The translations under genes were made by a program, and so were the position numbers. The notes under the pieces are model-generated. The model saw nothing but the letters and a program-made list of their open reading frames with translations. It was not told the DNA's origin and searched no databases. A stretch of 64,000 nucleotides of DNA from Massilia phosphatilytica (lineage in GTDB: Bacteria > Pseudomonadota > Gammaproteobacteria > Burkholderiales > Burkholderiaceae_D), in NCBI RefSeq assembly GCF_002968015.1, contig NZ_PUIP01000006.1, positions 248,001 through 312,000 on the forward strand, written 5' to 3'. Below, in pieces: positions 23,800 to 31,485 of this stretch; positions within the stretch are counted from its first letter, which is position 1, and each line of letters opens with the position of its first letter.

Positions 23800-26700
23800 T
23801 CAATTCGCCCCCTTGGTTTGCAACTTGTCGGCGAGCGCCCCCAGGACGGCCGCCGCGACGGGCGCTGCGTGCTCGCCCCCGGTCGCTTCCGACCGGCTGA
23901 CGAAGACGGCGACGGCCAGCCGGTGTTCCTGCCCCGGCATACTGCGCGGCTCCAGCCAACCCGTGAACCAGACCGTGGCGAGCGACCCGTCGCCCACGGG
24001 CGCCGTCCCCGTCTTGCCGGACAGGCCACGCCGGATGCCGGCCAGCGCCGGTGCGCGGAAGGCGCCGGACGCCGTGCCCACGTCGACGACGCCCTTCATG
24101 CCGGCGCGGACGCGGTCCAGGCGCACGCCGAGCGCCGGCCCGTTCGATGGCGTGGCCGGCTTGCCGTCGAGCTCCCCCAGCAGGTGCGGCACGATCGCCC
24201 GGCCCTGGCCGACGGCACCGGCGACGAGCGCCATCTGCAGCGGCGTCGCCTGCATGCGCAGGCCGATCGCCATCTGGCGCAGCTCGTGGCGCGTGTGAAC
24301 GGGGTCGATGGCGGCGGGCGCTGCCTGCAGCGCATCCCACGCCGACCAGTCGAAATCCGCCGGCAGCAGGCCGCCGTCCAGCCGCAACGCCTGGCCGAAG
24401 CCGAGCCGGCGCGCCATCGCGACGATGGGGCGGACCGGGTCCAGTGCACCGGGTTCGAGCGGCTGCAGGTCGGGCACGCCCCCGTCGGGCCGGCCGAGCA
24501 GGCTCCGATCCGACATCTCGCCCGTCCACGCGAACCACGTGTTCAGGCTATACGTCAGCGCCTGCGCGAGGCCCAGGCGGCCGTCCTGCGCGCGCCGGTC
24601 CAGGCCCTGGTCGCGGAAATTCGTGATGCGCGCGCGGCCGTCGACAGGGTACACCGGCGCATCGGTGCGGAATGCGTAGCCCCGTGCATGGGCGACGGCG
24701 TTGATGCCGGCCAGCGGCAGGCCGTCCAGCAAGGCGTCCAGCTGGCGGTCGGACTGCGCCGCCAGTTCCAGGCCGAGGGCGCTGACGACCTTGAACGTCG
24801 ACCCCGGCGCCCGCTCGGCGCCGCCGTCGTGCTGCAGCGCGGGCAGGCGCAGCGGGCTCGCGGCCGGGTCGACGCGGTCGAAGTCGCGCGCTTCGCGCCA
24901 GTTTTCATTTGTTACCGCCGGCAGGCCCGCGCCGGCCGCGGCGAGGATGGCGCCCGTCTCCGTGTCGAGCAGGACGACGCCCGCCTGGCGCCCCGCCGGC
25001 ACGGGCCCTGCGCCGCTGCACGTCCGGCCATCCCAATGGCCGCGGCGCATGGCGATGCAGTCGAGCGCGGCCTGCGCGGCCGCCTGCAGGCGCAGGTCCA
25101 GCGTCAGCCGGGCCGCGTGGCGGTCGCCCGGCAGCCGGCCCAGCACCGCGGCCACGCTGCCCGGCTGCCCGGCGCGCACGCCCAGCATAGTGGCGAGGCC
25201 GGCCGCGCGCGCCGCGTCCGTCGGGGCGCCGTCGCGCCACAGCGGGACGCCGTCGCGGTCGGCCAGCACCACGTCCGCCTGCGGCGCGGAAGGACGGGAC
25301 GTCGCCGGGCCCAGCGCCTGCCATGCGAGACGGCCGTCGCGCACGACGAGGTGGCGGTAGCGCGCATCGCCCGGTGTGGCCAGGGCGTCGAGGGCCAGCG
25401 GCGCCACGTCGAGCACGATCTCGCCGGCTTCCGGCAGCAGGTCGAGCACCTGCACATCGTCGGGCGCCCCGCATGCACGGCCGTCGCAGCCGGGCTGCGG
25501 GTCGGCGTGCAGCCGGGCACCGGTCACGTGGCGCAGGCGGCCTGCCAGCATCAGCCGGATCCTCGCCCCGCCGGAGACCGTCAGGCGCAGCCGCGCCATG
25601 CCCCCGTCCGCCGGCCACGCACCGACGCGCTGCCACGCCGCCCAGCCCTGCGGCAGCCGGGCGAACAAACGGGCGCTCGCCGTGGGCATGTCGTCGGCCA
25701 GCGGCACGGGCACCGTGGCCGCACCCTGCGCCACTTCCGCGCGCCACGCGGCCGTCACGCCGGCCGGCAGCCGCCACGCGAGCAGGCGCCGCTCGGCATT
25801 GAAGATGCAGACCTGCGCGCGCACGAAATCGCCGTCGGCGCGGCGGTACAGGCGTTCCAGCAGACGCAGCGCGTCGCCGTCGAGGTGCACGCCATCCCAC
25901 GGCGTCTTGCCCGCCGCGCGCCACGCGGCGAGGTCCGGCGGGGCCAGTTCGGCCAGGCCGTTCGCGCCCAGGCGCACGAGGCCCCGGGCCTGCAATTGAT
26001 CGAACAGCTGCTCGTCTTCCAGTGTGGCCGCCGGCGCGGACGGCACGCGGTAGTCGCCCGGCGCCAGCAGCGCCTCGACGGGGCTGCCTTGCGCCGGCAT
26101 GGCGACGACCAGCGCGCGCGCCGTGGGCGCCGGGCCGTAGCGTTGCACGAGGAGTTCGCCGGCCGCGGGGCACGCGCCGCTCGCCCGGTGCCGCAGCCGC
26201 AGCGCGCCGTCCCGCCACGCCAGCCAGCCTTCGCCGCCCGGCGCGACCCGGGCGGTGGCGCCGAGCCACTGCGCCTGCCCGTCCCAGCGCACGTCCAGCG
26301 GCGACCCCGCGCGGCCGTCGACGCGCACGCGCGGCATGGGCGTCTCCGCCAGCAGCACGTTGCGCGGCGCGGCCAGGGCGGCCACGTCGGCGAACGTCCA
26401 GCCGATCCGCAACGGCAGCAGACGGCCGGGGCGCGTGCGGTCGGCCAGCTGGTCGCACAGATCGACGCGCTGCACGGGCCCGGCGCGCATGCCGGACAGG
26501 ATGAGCAGCGCCGCGCCGGCGTGCGTCTGCACGGTCACGCCCGGACTGGCCGGCACCGTGAACGCGACGCCGGGCAGCACGGCCGTGAGGCGCGCGGCGC
26601 CGTCGCCCGCGGGCGTCTCCCCGGCCGCGGCCAGCCAGCGGGCGTGCACGACGATGAGCGCGGCGCCCGCCGCGGCGAGGAGCACGCAGCCGGCCGTCAG

Positions 26701-26832
26701 CCAGCGCAGCGGTGCGGGGCCGCGTGCGCGCGGCTGCGTGGCCGCGTGCGGGCCGGTGCCGGCACGCAGGTTGCGCGCGCGGCGACGACGCGTCCGGCCG
26801 GCCGCGACGGCCTCGACGAGCGTTCCGATCAT
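23800..26832 (-). CDS. Penicillin-binding protein (transpeptidase) with very large N-terminal region
   Basis: The product is 1010 aa. A basic cytoplasmic tail precedes one transmembrane helix (~45-67). An unrecognised extracytoplasmic region of ~500 residues follows, with two Cys pairs. A PBP2-type linker (RLTLDLRLQAAAQAALD) leads to the transpeptidase. Its motifs are complete: SxxK in PGSTFKVVSAL (~677), SxN in TYSLNTWF (~762) and KTG in LSGKTGTAPVG (~939). Class B PBPs work with SEDS polymerases; the FtsW-family gene at 6727 in the opposite arm is the obvious candidate. Usual class B length is 550-700 aa, so the N-terminal region is extra. It is the first gene of the minus arm; GGGAG lies before the ATG at 26832. 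Confidence 0.9.
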   Translation of the reverse strand: MIGTLVEAVAAGRTRRRRARNLRAGTGPHAATQPRARGPAPLRWLTAGCVLLAAAGAALIVVHARWLAAAGETPAGDGAARLTAVLPGVAFTVPASPGVTVQTHAGAALLILSGMRAGPVQRVDLCDQLADRTRPGRLLPLRIGWTFADVAALAAPRNVLLAETPMPRVRVDGRAGSPLDVRWDGQAQWLGATARVAPGGEGWLAWRDGALRLRHRASGACPAAGELLVQRYGPAPTARALVVAMPAQGSPVEALLAPGDYRVPSAPAATLEDEQLFDQLQARGLVRLGANGLAELAPPDLAAWRAAGKTPWDGVHLDGDALRLLERLYRRADGDFVRAQVCIFNAERRLLAWRLPAGVTAAWRAEVAQGAATVPVPLADDMPTASARLFARLPQGWAAWQRVGAWPADGGMARLRLTVSGGARIRLMLAGRLRHVTGARLHADPQPGCDGRACGAPDDVQVLDLLPEAGEIVLDVAPLALDALATPGDARYRHLVVRDGRLAWQALGPATSRPSAPQADVVLADRDGVPLWRDGAPTDAARAAGLATMLGVRAGQPGSVAAVLGRLPGDRHAARLTLDLRLQAAAQAALDCIAMRRGHWDGRTCSGAGPVPAGRQAGVVLLDTETGAILAAAGAGLPAVTNENWREARDFDRVDPAASPLRLPALQHDGGAERAPGSTFKVVSALGLELAAQSDRQLDALLDGLPLAGINAVAHARGYAFRTDAPVYPVDGRARITNFRDQGLDRRAQDGRLGLAQALTYSLNTWFAWTGEMSDRSLLGRPDGGVPDLQPLEPGALDPVRPIVAMARRLGFGQALRLDGGLLPADFDWSAWDALQAAPAAIDPVHTRHELRQMAIGLRMQATPLQMALVAGAVGQGRAIVPHLLGELDGKPATPSNGPALGVRLDRVRAGMKGVVDVGTASGAFRAPALAGIRRGLSGKTGTAPVGDGSLATVWFTGWLEPRSMPGQEHRLAVAVFVSRSEATGGEHAAPVAAAVLGALADKLQTKGAN

Positions 26833-27018
26833 CGCTGAGTTCTCCCCTCGTTGTGTCCGTGCGCGCCTAGCCGGGGGCGGATGAAAGCCGGTCCCGCTTA
26901 TCTGCGCTTCATCCGTCATTTCGTGCGGTTCGTCGCACGCAGGTAGAGGCCACGAGCCCTTGTGGCTACAGTACACACATCGACAAACGCTTCACCATCC
27001 AACCCCGAGGAGAGCATC

Positions 27019-27237
27019 ATGAACGTCATCAAGCACATGGAAGCCGCCTTCATCGTCGCACTGAGCCTGGCCGCCGCCAGCAGCGTGGCACTCGACAGCG
27101 TCAAGCCGGCCCAGGCCACCGCACCCGTCGTCGCGACGACCGCCGGCATCCCCGTCGTGCACGTCAGCGCCAAGCGCCTGACCCCGGTCGAGAAACAGCA
27201 GATGCTGGCGCTGGAACGTGTGCGGAGCCGTGCATGA
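27019..27237 (+). CDS. Small exported protein, function unknown
   Basis: The product is 72 aa. The N-terminus (MNVIKHMEAAFIVALSLAAA) is a likely signal peptide or membrane anchor. The mature part is short, with an Ala/Thr/Val-rich middle and a basic end (RLTPVEKQQMLALERVRSR). GAGGAGAG lies 8 bases before the ATG at 27019. No family is recognised. It is divergent from the PBP gene, with 186 bp between the starts. A hairpin lies just after its stop. Confidence 0.72.
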   Translation: MNVIKHMEAAFIVALSLAAASSVALDSVKPAQATAPVVATTAGIPVVHVSAKRLTPVEKQQMLALERVRSRA

Positions 27238-27246
27238 TCGGCGCAG

Positions 27247-27270
27247 CGGGGATGGCTGTTGTCATCCCCG
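27247..27270 (+). terminator. Hairpin after the small exported gene (no T run)
   Basis: CGGGGATG (27247-27254) and CATCCCCG (27263-27270) form an 8-bp perfect stem with an 8-base loop, ten bases after the stop at 27237. No U tract follows, so it may be a weak terminator or an RNA-stabilising hairpin. Confidence 0.4.
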
Positions 27271-27284
27271 CACAGAGTCTGTGT

Positions 27285-27338
27285 CAGATGTAAGAAACTG
27301 CTTCAACAGCTGAATCGCTCCGCCGAGCGCGCTATATT
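27285..27338 (+). promoter_or_regulatory. Candidate activator site plus -10 upstream of the YXWXGY-repeat gene
   Basis: The element at 27285-27307 begins CAGATGTAAGAAACTG and ends CAAC. It matches the element at 4636-4658 at about 19-20 of 23 positions. A TATATT hexamer follows at 27333-27338 after the same 25-base gap. A CACAG-AGT-CTGTG inverted repeat abuts it upstream (27271-27283). The conserved spacing argues for one shared activator. Confidence 0.5.
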
Positions 27339-27370
27339 GGTCACATCCGAAGTCCGGATTGGAGACCAAC

Positions 27371-27937
27371 ATGAAACGCCTCGCACTTGCCGCCCTGATC
27401 GCCATCGGCGCCGCCGCCGCCCCCCTTCCCTCGATGGCTTACAACAATGTCAGCCTGTACATCAGCACGGCCCCGCCTGCCCCGTTGTACGAACGCGTCC
27501 CCGCGCCGCGCCACGGCCATGTGTGGGCGCCCGGCCACTGGGAATGGGATGGCTACCGCCACAACTGGGCACCGGGTTACTGGGTCGTCGAGCGCCCGGG
27601 CTATGTCTACCGCGCACCGGCTTGGTACCAGGGCAATGGTGGCTGGTACATGCAGCCGGCCGCCTGGACACCATACGGCCCCGACCGCGACCGCGACGGC
27701 GTGCCCGACCGTTTTGAACGCCGCTATGACCGCGGCTACGAGCGGAATTATTACTACAACGACCGGCCATCCTACCGGGACCGCGATCGCGACGGCATCC
27801 CCGACCGCTACGAGCGCCATGGCCGGCGCTGGGACGAGGACCGGGACGGCGTGCCGAACCGCTACGACCGCGACCGCGACGGCGACGGTGTGCCGAACCG
27901 CTGGGATCGCCGGCCTGACAATCCTTACCGCCGCTAA
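27371..27937 (+). CDS. Exported YXWXGY-repeat protein with calcium-binding-like DxDGxxD repeats
   Basis: The product is 188 aa. A signal peptide ends at SMA-YN near residue 25. The YXWXGY-type aromatic repeats follow (VWAPGHWEWDGYRHNW, then WAPGYWVVERPGYVY). The C-terminal half contains several D-R-D-R-D-G-V/I-P-D/N-R units resembling thrombospondin type-3 calcium loops. The ATG at 27371 is taken for the signal peptide, with TTGGAGA upstream. It is probably periplasmic or outer-membrane associated. It shares an upstream regulatory element with the glycine-zipper gene at 4750, suggesting a common envelope-stress or surface regulon (inference). Confidence 0.85.
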   Translation: MKRLALAALIAIGAAAAPLPSMAYNNVSLYISTAPPAPLYERVPAPRHGHVWAPGHWEWDGYRHNWAPGYWVVERPGYVYRAPAWYQGNGGWYMQPAAWTPYGPDRDRDGVPDRFERRYDRGYERNYYYNDRPSYRDRDRDGIPDRYERHGRRWDEDRDGVPNRYDRDRDGDGVPNRWDRRPDNPYRR

Positions 27938-27944
27938 ACCCGAC

Positions 27945-27971
27945 AACAGCGCCACTCAGGCGCTGTTTTTC
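27945..27971 (+). terminator. Rho-independent terminator
   Basis: AACAGCGCC (27945-27953) pairs with GGCGCTGTT (27959-27967) around an ACTCA loop, followed by a T run. It lies 8 bases after the stop of the YXWXGY gene. Confidence 0.9.
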
Positions 27972-28013
27972 TTTGTAGCTACAGCATTCGAGAAAAGCTA
28001 GTATCCTCTCGGC

Positions 28014-28682
28014 ATGAATGATTTTCCCGACCTCGACCGGATCGCCTACAAGGCCGAGCGCGCCGCCAGCCGCCGGCTGGCGCTGGCCGCAGGGTTGTCG
28101 GCCGACGAGGCGCTGCGCCGGACGCTGGAACTGGCGGCCGGTGCCGCGGGCCTGGCGGCCCTCGTCGAGTTGCGCACCGGCATGCTGGCGGCGCAGGCCG
28201 CGCGCGACGCCGCCCGCACAGCGATCCAACGCGCCGCGTCCGCGCAGCGCGATGCCCGGCCGACCGCATGGCGTGCCTGGTTCGACGGTTCCGCCAAACC
28301 GAATCCGGGCCGCTGCGGCATCGGCGTGCGCATCGAAGGCCCTGATGGCCTGCTGGTGGAACGCGCCGAGGCGGCCGGCCACGGCAACAGCAGCGAAGCG
28401 GAATACCGCGCACTGATCGCCTTGCTGGAAACGGCCGTCACCCACGGTGCGCACGAGCTGACCGTGCATGGCGACAGCCGGGTCGTGATCGACGACGTCA
28501 CCGGCCCCGATCTATACGCCGCGCCCGCGCTGGCCGGCTACCGCGCCCGCGCGCTGGCGCTGATCGCGCGCCTGCCGGGCGTGCGCCTGCGCTGGGTGCC
28601 GCGCCACAAGAACACCGGGGCCGATGCGCTGTCGCAGCGCGCCCTCTTTTCCGTAGAAACCGATGCAACCACTCCAACCTGA
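28014..28682 (+). CDS. RNase HI-family protein
   Basis: The product is 222 aa. The C-terminal ~130 residues are an RNase H fold with all four acidic positions: AWFDGSAKPNPGRCG (Asp), NSSEAEYRALI (Glu), ELTVHGDSRVVI (Asp) and NTGADALS (final Asp). The N-terminal ~85 residues are helical and unrecognised, and may bind the substrate. This type resembles plant-like and archaeal-type RNase HI proteins (YpdQ/RnhC-like) that cut RNA in RNA-DNA hybrids. It overlaps the next gene by 20 bp. Confidence 0.9.
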   Translation: MNDFPDLDRIAYKAERAASRRLALAAGLSADEALRRTLELAAGAAGLAALVELRTGMLAAQAARDAARTAIQRAASAQRDARPTAWRAWFDGSAKPNPGRCGIGVRIEGPDGLLVERAEAAGHGNSSEAEYRALIALLETAVTHGAHELTVHGDSRVVIDDVTGPDLYAAPALAGYRARALALIARLPGVRLRWVPRHKNTGADALSQRALFSVETDATTPT

Positions 28683-29343
28683 ACTCGACACCTGGCGCCC
28701 CCGCCTCGCCCGACTGGCCGCACAAGCGGTCGCCGACCAGGGCCCCGACGGCGCCCATGACCTCAACCACTTCGAACGCGTCTGGCGCAATGCGCAGGCA
28801 TTGCTGGCGCAGCACCACCAGGCCGACGCGCTCGTCGTGCTGGCCGCGTGCTATCTGCACGACCTGGTGAACGTGCCGAAGGACGATCCGCGCCGCAGCA
28901 GCGCGTCGCGCCTGTCGGCCGAGCTGGCGCGCGAACGCCTGGCGGCACTCGGTTTCCCGGCCGACAAGCTGGCGGCCGTCGCCCACGCGATCGAGGCGCA
29001 CAGCTTTTCCGCCGGCGTACCCGCGACGACCCTGGAAGCGCGCATCGTGCAGGATGCGGACCGCCTGGACGGCCTCGGCGCCGTCGGCCTCGCGCGCATG
29101 TTCTACATCGCCGGCCGCATGGGCAGCGCCCTCGCCCACGGCAGCGATCCGCTCGCACTGGACCGCCAGCTCGACGACAAATCGTATTCGCTCGACCACA
29201 TCGAAGCGAAGCTGGCGCGCCTGCCGGGCATGATGCAGACGGATGCCGGGCGCCGGCTCGCCGAACAACGGCTGGCCACGCTGACCGGCTTCCGCAGCGC
29301 GTTCGCGGCCGAATGGACCGGTATCCCGCACGTGGAAGCTTGA
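28663..29343 (+). CDS. HD-domain phosphohydrolase (YedJ-like)
   Basis: The product is 226 aa. Metal-binding HD motifs are visible: HDLNHFERVWRNA (first His), ACYLHDLVNVPKDD (the HD pair) and IVQDADRLDGLGAVG (final Asp). The sequence from the HD pair through SFSAGVPATTLEARIVQDADRL, split here as SFSAGVPATT and LEARIVQDADRL, is characteristic of the YedJ group of HD hydrolases, thought to act on nucleotides or related phosphoesters. The substrate is unknown. It starts inside the 3' end of the RNase H gene, so the two are co-translated. Confidence 0.92.
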   Translation: MQPLQPELDTWRPRLARLAAQAVADQGPDGAHDLNHFERVWRNAQALLAQHHQADALVVLAACYLHDLVNVPKDDPRRSSASRLSAELARERLAALGFPADKLAAVAHAIEAHSFSAGVPATTLEARIVQDADRLDGLGAVGLARMFYIAGRMGSALAHGSDPLALDRQLDDKSYSLDHIEAKLARLPGMMQTDAGRRLAEQRLATLTGFRSAFAAEWTGIPHVEA

Positions 29344-29416
29344 CCGGAAAGCAAGCAGTTGTCTGCCGGGCAATCGGTGCTACCATAGACGCTTTCCGCA
29401 TCGTCACGGGAAGCCC

Positions 29417-30652
29417 ATGGCCAAAAGCGCGAACCTGAATTTCGTCCTCATCTCCGTGTTCGTCGACATGCTCGGCATCGGCCTCATTGTGCCCGTGCTG
29501 CCGAGCCTCGTGGGCGAATTCGTCGCCGACCGTGCCCAGCAGGCGCTGTGGTACGGCGTGCTGGGCGCCACGTTCGGGCTGATGCAATTCCTGTTCATGC
29601 CGATGGTGGGCGCGCTGTCCGACCGCGTCGGACGCCGTCCCGTGCTGCTGTATTCGATGGGCGGCATGTGCATCAACTTCCTCGCGACCGCGTGGGCGCC
29701 GAACCTCGCCTGCCTGTTCATCGGGCGCGTGATCGGCGGGGCATCGTCGGCCAGCATGTCGGTCGCATCCGCGTATGCGTCGGACGTGTCGACGCCGGAA
29801 AACCGCGCGAAAAGCTTCGGCAAGATCGGCGCCGCGTTCGGCTTCGGCTTCATCTGCGGACCGATACTCGGCGGCCTGCTGGGCAATATGGGACTGCACC
29901 TGCCGTTCTACGTGGCGGCTGCGCTGTCCGCAGCGAACTTCGTCTACGGTTACGTCGCCGTGCCGGAATCGCTGCCGCGCGAGCGCCGCGCGCCGTTCCA
30001 GTGGTCGCGCATCAATCCATTCGCGTCCCTGCTGCGCCTCACGCGCCGCACCGACATCCGCGGCCTGATCATCGTCTATACGCTCGTCGCCTTCGCGCAG
30101 ATGATGCTGCAGTCGACGTGGGTCCTGTTCACGACGTTCCGCTTCGACTGGACGCCGCGCGACAACGGCATCGCCCTGTTCTGCGTGGGTCTGTGTTCGA
30201 TCGTCGTGCAGGCGGGCCTGCTCGCGCCGCTGATCCGCCGCTTCGGCGAGGTGCGGCTGTCGCTGATCGGCCTGTCGTCCGGCGCCGTCACCTATCTGCT
30301 GTACGCCCTCGCCACGCATGGCTGGATGATGTACGTCTTCATCCTCTGCAATCTGCTGTCGTTCGCGGCGGGGCCCGCGCTGCAGGGCATCCTGTCGAAA
30401 TCGTCGTCGAGCCGCGAACAGGGAGAACTGATGGGCTCCCTGCAATCGATCAGCAGCATCGGTCTCGTCGTGTCGCCCCTCGTCGGTACCTTCCTGCTCG
30501 GCGCCGCGAGCCACCTGCCGCCGCAGGACTGGCGCGTGGGCGGCCCGTTCTTCCTGTGCGCCGCGATGCAGGCCGCGGCGCTGCTCGTCGCGCACCGCTA
30601 CTTCCGCAGCCACGGCATTCCGGAGTCGGCCCCCGCCGCCGAGCAGGCGTGA
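29417..30652 (+). CDS. Tet-like MFS efflux transporter
   Basis: The product is 411 aa with 12 predicted helices. It has the TCR/TetA-group features: [17 protein letters not shown] in helix 1, the loop 2-3 motif [14 protein letters not shown], and a [11 protein letters not shown] region in helix 4-5. The group pumps tetracyclines or other small molecules by proton antiport. Resemblance to TetA alone does not prove drug resistance in a chromosomal homologue. It overlaps the EamA gene by GTGA. Confidence 0.92.
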   Translation: MAKSANLNFVLISVFVDMLGIGLIVPVLPSLVGEFVADRAQQALWYGVLGATFGLMQFLFMPMVGALSDRVGRRPVLLYSMGGMCINFLATAWAPNLACLFIGRVIGGASSASMSVASAYASDVSTPENRAKSFGKIGAAFGFGFICGPILGGLLGNMGLHLPFYVAAALSAANFVYGYVAVPESLPRERRAPFQWSRINPFASLLRLTRRTDIRGLIIVYTLVAFAQMMLQSTWVLFTTFRFDWTPRDNGIALFCVGLCSIVVQAGLLAPLIRRFGEVRLSLIGLSSGAVTYLLYALATHGWMMYVFILCNLLSFAAGPALQGILSKSSSSREQGELMGSLQSISSIGLVVSPLVGTFLLGAASHLPPQDWRVGGPFFLCAAMQAAALLVAHRYFRSHGIPESAPAAEQA

Positions 30653-31485
30653 CGCCCGCGGTACTGTGCGCGGTACTCGGCGCGGCGCTGCTGCACGCGA
30701 GCTGGAACGCGCTGCTCAAGCGGCGCGGCGACCCGCTGCTCGCGACGGTGCTGGTGGTCGCGGGATCGGCCTGCGTCGCGATCGTGCTGCTGCCCTGGCT
30801 GCCGCCGCCTTCGCGTGACAGCTGGCCCTTCATCGCGGCGTCGAGTGTCGTCCAGATCGTCTACTACCTGCTGCTCATCGAGACCTACCGCGACGGCCAG
30901 GTCAGCCACGCCTACCCGCTGATGCGGGGCTGCGCGCCGCTGCTGGTTGCGCTGGCCAACGGACCGCTGACGGGCGACCGGCTCAGTAGCGGCCAATGGA
31001 TCGCCATGCTCCTGATCTGCGGCGGGGTGCTGGGGCAATGGCTCGCCGCGCCTGCCGCCGGCGCGCGCCGCACGACCGTGTTCGCGCTGCTGACGGCCGG
31101 CGTGATCGCGACTTACACGCTGATCGACGGCGAAGGTGTGCGCCGCTCCGGCACGCCCGCCGCGTACACGCTGTGGATCTTCCTGCTGACTGGCGCCGGC
31201 GTGTGCGCGTGGACGGCCCGCGGCCGCCTGCGCGCGCTCGTGGCGTTCGCGCGCGCCAACCCGCTCGTCGTGCCGCTGGGCGGCCTCGCGTCGGTGGGGT
31301 CGTACGGCATCGCGCTGTGGGCGATGACGCGCGCCCCGGTCGCCGCGGTCGCGGCGCTGCGCGAAACGTCGATCCTGTTCGCGACCGCGATCGCCGCCTT
31401 CATCCTGCGCGAACGCATCGGCCGCGCGCGCCTCGCCGCCGTCACTCTGATCGCGTGCGGCGCGGTGGCGATGCGGCTGGCCTGA
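30649..31485 (+). CDS. EamA/DMT-family transporter (GTG start)
   Basis: The product is 278 aa with ten hydrophobic helices in two EamA repeats (~1-135 and ~145-278). Each repeat ends with the typical glutamate-containing turn (for example AALRETSILFATAIAAFILRE, given in parts AALRETSILF and AAFILRE). The likely start is the GTG at 30649, which overlaps the stop of the upstream MFS gene (GTGA); no nearby ATG gives the first helix. The substrate is unknown; amino acid or metabolite export is common in the family. Its 3' end overlaps the convergent GH30 gene by 44 bp. Confidence 0.85.
   Translation: MTPAVLCAVLGAALLHASWNALLKRRGDPLLATVLVVAGSACVAIVLLPWLPPPSRDSWPFIAASSVVQIVYYLLLIETYRDGQVSHAYPLMRGCAPLLVALANGPLTGDRLSSGQWIAMLLICGGVLGQWLAAPAAGARRTTVFALLTAGVIATYTLIDGEGVRRSGTPAAYTLWIFLLTGAGVCAWTARGRLRALVAFARANPLVVPLGGLASVGSYGIALWAMTRAPVAAVAALRETSILFATAIAAFILRERIGRARLAAVTLIACGAVAMRLA

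Noticed and set aside
5789..26832. Type VI secretion regulatory cluster (kinase, PP2C, FHA)
   Set aside because: No T6SS structural gene (TssB/C, ClpV, Hcp, VgrG, TssJ/K/L/M) is present in the window, and the cluster has SEDS and PBP genes instead.
23782..26838. ~1000-codon open frame on the plus strand opposite the PBP gene
   Set aside because: It has no motif and typical shadow composition, whereas the minus strand has SxxK, SxN and KTG in order.
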